A stretch of DNA of 64,000 nucleotides. Origin: Kaistia geumhonensis (GTDB taxonomy: Bacteria; Pseudomonadota; Alphaproteobacteria; Rhizobiales; Kaistiaceae). The position numbers and the translations under genes were made by a program. Of the stretch, positions 62,901 through 64,000 are shown piece by piece. The stretch covers positions 248,001 through 312,000 of the forward strand of contig NZ_JAUSWJ010000001.1 in the NCBI RefSeq assembly GCF_030815145.1, read 5' to 3'. The notes under the pieces are model-generated. The model saw only the letters and a program-made list of their open reading frames with translations. It had not been told where the DNA came from and made no database searches. Numbering within the stretch: the stretch's first letter is position 1; each line of letters starts with the position of its first letter.

Positions 62901-64000
62901 CTAGGCCTCCGCCTTCGCTTCCGAGGTCACGTCGCTCGGCTTCGCCTCCGGCATCGACTGCCTGATCTGCTGAAAGACGCGGAGAAGAATGACGAGATCT
63001 GCCACCACCAGCGCGCAGAGCGTCGGCGTGATGTCGCCGCGGAAGAAGAAGGGCGTGGCGGCACTCGCCAGGTAAACCGTCAGCGCGATGTGCCCGAAAG
63101 ACGACTGGCGATTCTCGGACAACAGTTGGCTGCCGAGCGCCATCCATGCCGAGCAGAACGATGCGGCCAGTCCGAGCAGGGCAAATGTCAGATGGGACGA
63201 GCTCAGCTTGCCGTGTGACATCTGCTGGAGAATCTGCGGGCCGAACACGGTCAGGCCGATCGCCACCGGCGCCATGATGGCAAGGCTGAGCGCGATGTTC
63301 AGTCGGAGCAGTCTCCGCCAGAGGCGCGTGTTGCCGGACATCTTGACGTGGATCAGTTCGGGGATGCTGGCCCGGGTCAAGAGACCGGAGAACTGGAGCG
63401 GGATACGCGTCAGCATGCGCGAAGTGCTGAAGGCGGCCGCGGCTGCGGGCCCGAGAAACCAGCCGATTGTCAGGACGACGCCCTGAAGCCCCAGCGAGTT
63501 GGACAGGGTCAGTGAGAGCGCACCGAGCGAGGGCTTCAGCAACGACTTGAGCGTCGCCATGTCGGCGTGCTTGATGCCCTGCCGAGCCCAGGGCTCGAAT
63601 TTGCGGGCAAGGGACGTTGCCACGACAAGGCCAAGCACCTGGCAGCTCAACTGTCCGAGGGCAGCGCCGATGATCCCGCCGCCCAGAAGGGCGATCGAGG
63701 CGACCGTCAGGCCGTTGACGAGGAACAATGTGTCCACGATCAGCGCGCTGACCGCGAACTTGTGGGTTGCCTGAAAGATACCTCGCTGGATGCTCAGTTG
63801 CAGGCTGAGAAAGGCGTAGCAGGCCGAAAGCGCGATCGCGATCGAGATCTCGCGCGGTGTGAAGGGCGACGATGCGGTCGCGGTATCCGGGTGACCAAGC
63901 TGCCAGATGATGGCTCCGGTCGCCACCGCGACGCAGATGGTCGCCGTCATTGCCGTGAGAAAGAGCCAGGCCGACTGGAACGCCTTGAGCGCCTCATTGT
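62901..64000 (-). CDS. Wzx/MATE-like polysaccharide flippase (5' truncated by window edge)
   Basis: At least 366 residues of a polytopic membrane protein of the polysaccharide biosynthesis / MOP family. The frame remains open to the right edge, so the true start is outside; the ATG at 63950 is internal. Helices alternate with short loops, and GFFLGPAAAAAFSTSRMLTR-like segments (IGWFLGPAAAAAFSTSRML) and GAALGQLSCQVLGLVVATSL are usual for flippases. It would move lipid-linked repeat units across the inner membrane. The C-terminus has a charged tail (MPEAKPSDVTSEAKAEA). Confidence 0.85.
   Translation of the reverse strand, partial: NEALKAFQSAWLFLTAMTATICVAVATGAIIWQLGHPDTATASSPFTPREISIAIALSACYAFLSLQLSIQRGIFQATHKFAVSALIVDTLFLVNGLTVASIALLGGGIIGAALGQLSCQVLGLVVATSLARKFEPWARQGIKHADMATLKSLLKPSLGALSLTLSNSLGLQGVVLTIGWFLGPAAAAAFSTSRMLTRIPLQFSGLLTRASIPELIHVKMSGNTRLWRRLLRLNIALSLAIMAPVAIGLTVFGPQILQQMSHGKLSSSHLTFALLGLAASFCSAWMALGSQLLSENRQSSFGHIALTVYLASAATPFFFRGDITPTLCALVVADLVILLRVFQQIRQSMPEAKPSDVTSEAKAEA

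Overview
The window is GC-rich and densely coded. Its gene content points to an alphaproteobacterium, most likely of the order Hyphomicrobiales (Rhizobiales). Supporting evidence is the fused Mrp/Pha-type antiporter operon, the aerobic cobalamin genes (cobN, cobW, cobO) behind a B12 riboswitch, a Yersinia/Brucella-type urease locus, DUF2927- and FUSC-type genes, and tRNA genes with encoded CCA ends. Genus cannot be fixed from sequence reading alone. I see no insertion sequence, prophage or CRISPR array, so this looks like chromosome with several functional islands.

Layout. 1-13.4 kb: a truncated quinone-oxidoreductase-like gene, a cupin, exonuclease III, a polytopic membrane protein, an RND efflux pair, a FUSC-family transporter, an AspT-type antiporter and a LysR regulator. 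13.9-22.7 kb: a complete nitrogen/urease island, ureA-ureB-ureC-crcB-crcB-ureE-ureF-ureG-ureD, followed by a urea channel gene and amtB. 22.8-25.5 kb: a convergent ABC importer operon for a small organic substrate. 25.8-28.8 kb: tRNA-Ser, then a CDP-alcohol phosphatidyltransferase overlapping an LTA-synthase-like phosphotransferase. 29.2-35.2 kb: a six-gene Mrp/Pha cation/proton antiporter operon on the minus strand, divergent from a small XRE-type regulator. 35.9-39.2 kb: three tRNAs, a formamidase-family gene and an HPP/CBS membrane protein. 39.3-48.8 kb: a cobalamin riboswitch leading into cbtB-cbtA-cobU-cobW-cobN-cobO-cobQ, with cobD convergent at the end. 48.9-64 kb: an exopolysaccharide region with two sugar-nucleotide SDR enzymes, a PHP-type tyrosine phosphatase, a Wza-like exporter, a Wzc-like tyrosine autokinase, a WcaF-like acetyltransferase and the edge of a Wzx-like flippase, interspersed with several unrecognised genes.

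How parts fit together. The urease island can take up urea, hydrolyse it with an acid-type Ni urease and pass ammonium through AmtB. The two crcB genes inside it probably protect the enzyme from fluoride, a known urease inhibitor. The cobalamin operon couples cobalt uptake (CbtAB) to corrin cobalt insertion (CobN) and late B12 assembly under B12 feedback. The last 15 kb builds and exports a surface polysaccharide.

The least-described elements are two paralogous short proteins, each placed tail-to-tail with an SDR sugar-nucleotide gene, with a large tripartite unknown protein between the two pairs; a J-domain protein and a secreted FecR-like protein behind the autokinase; and an 18-bp palindrome between the XRE gene and the antiporter operon.
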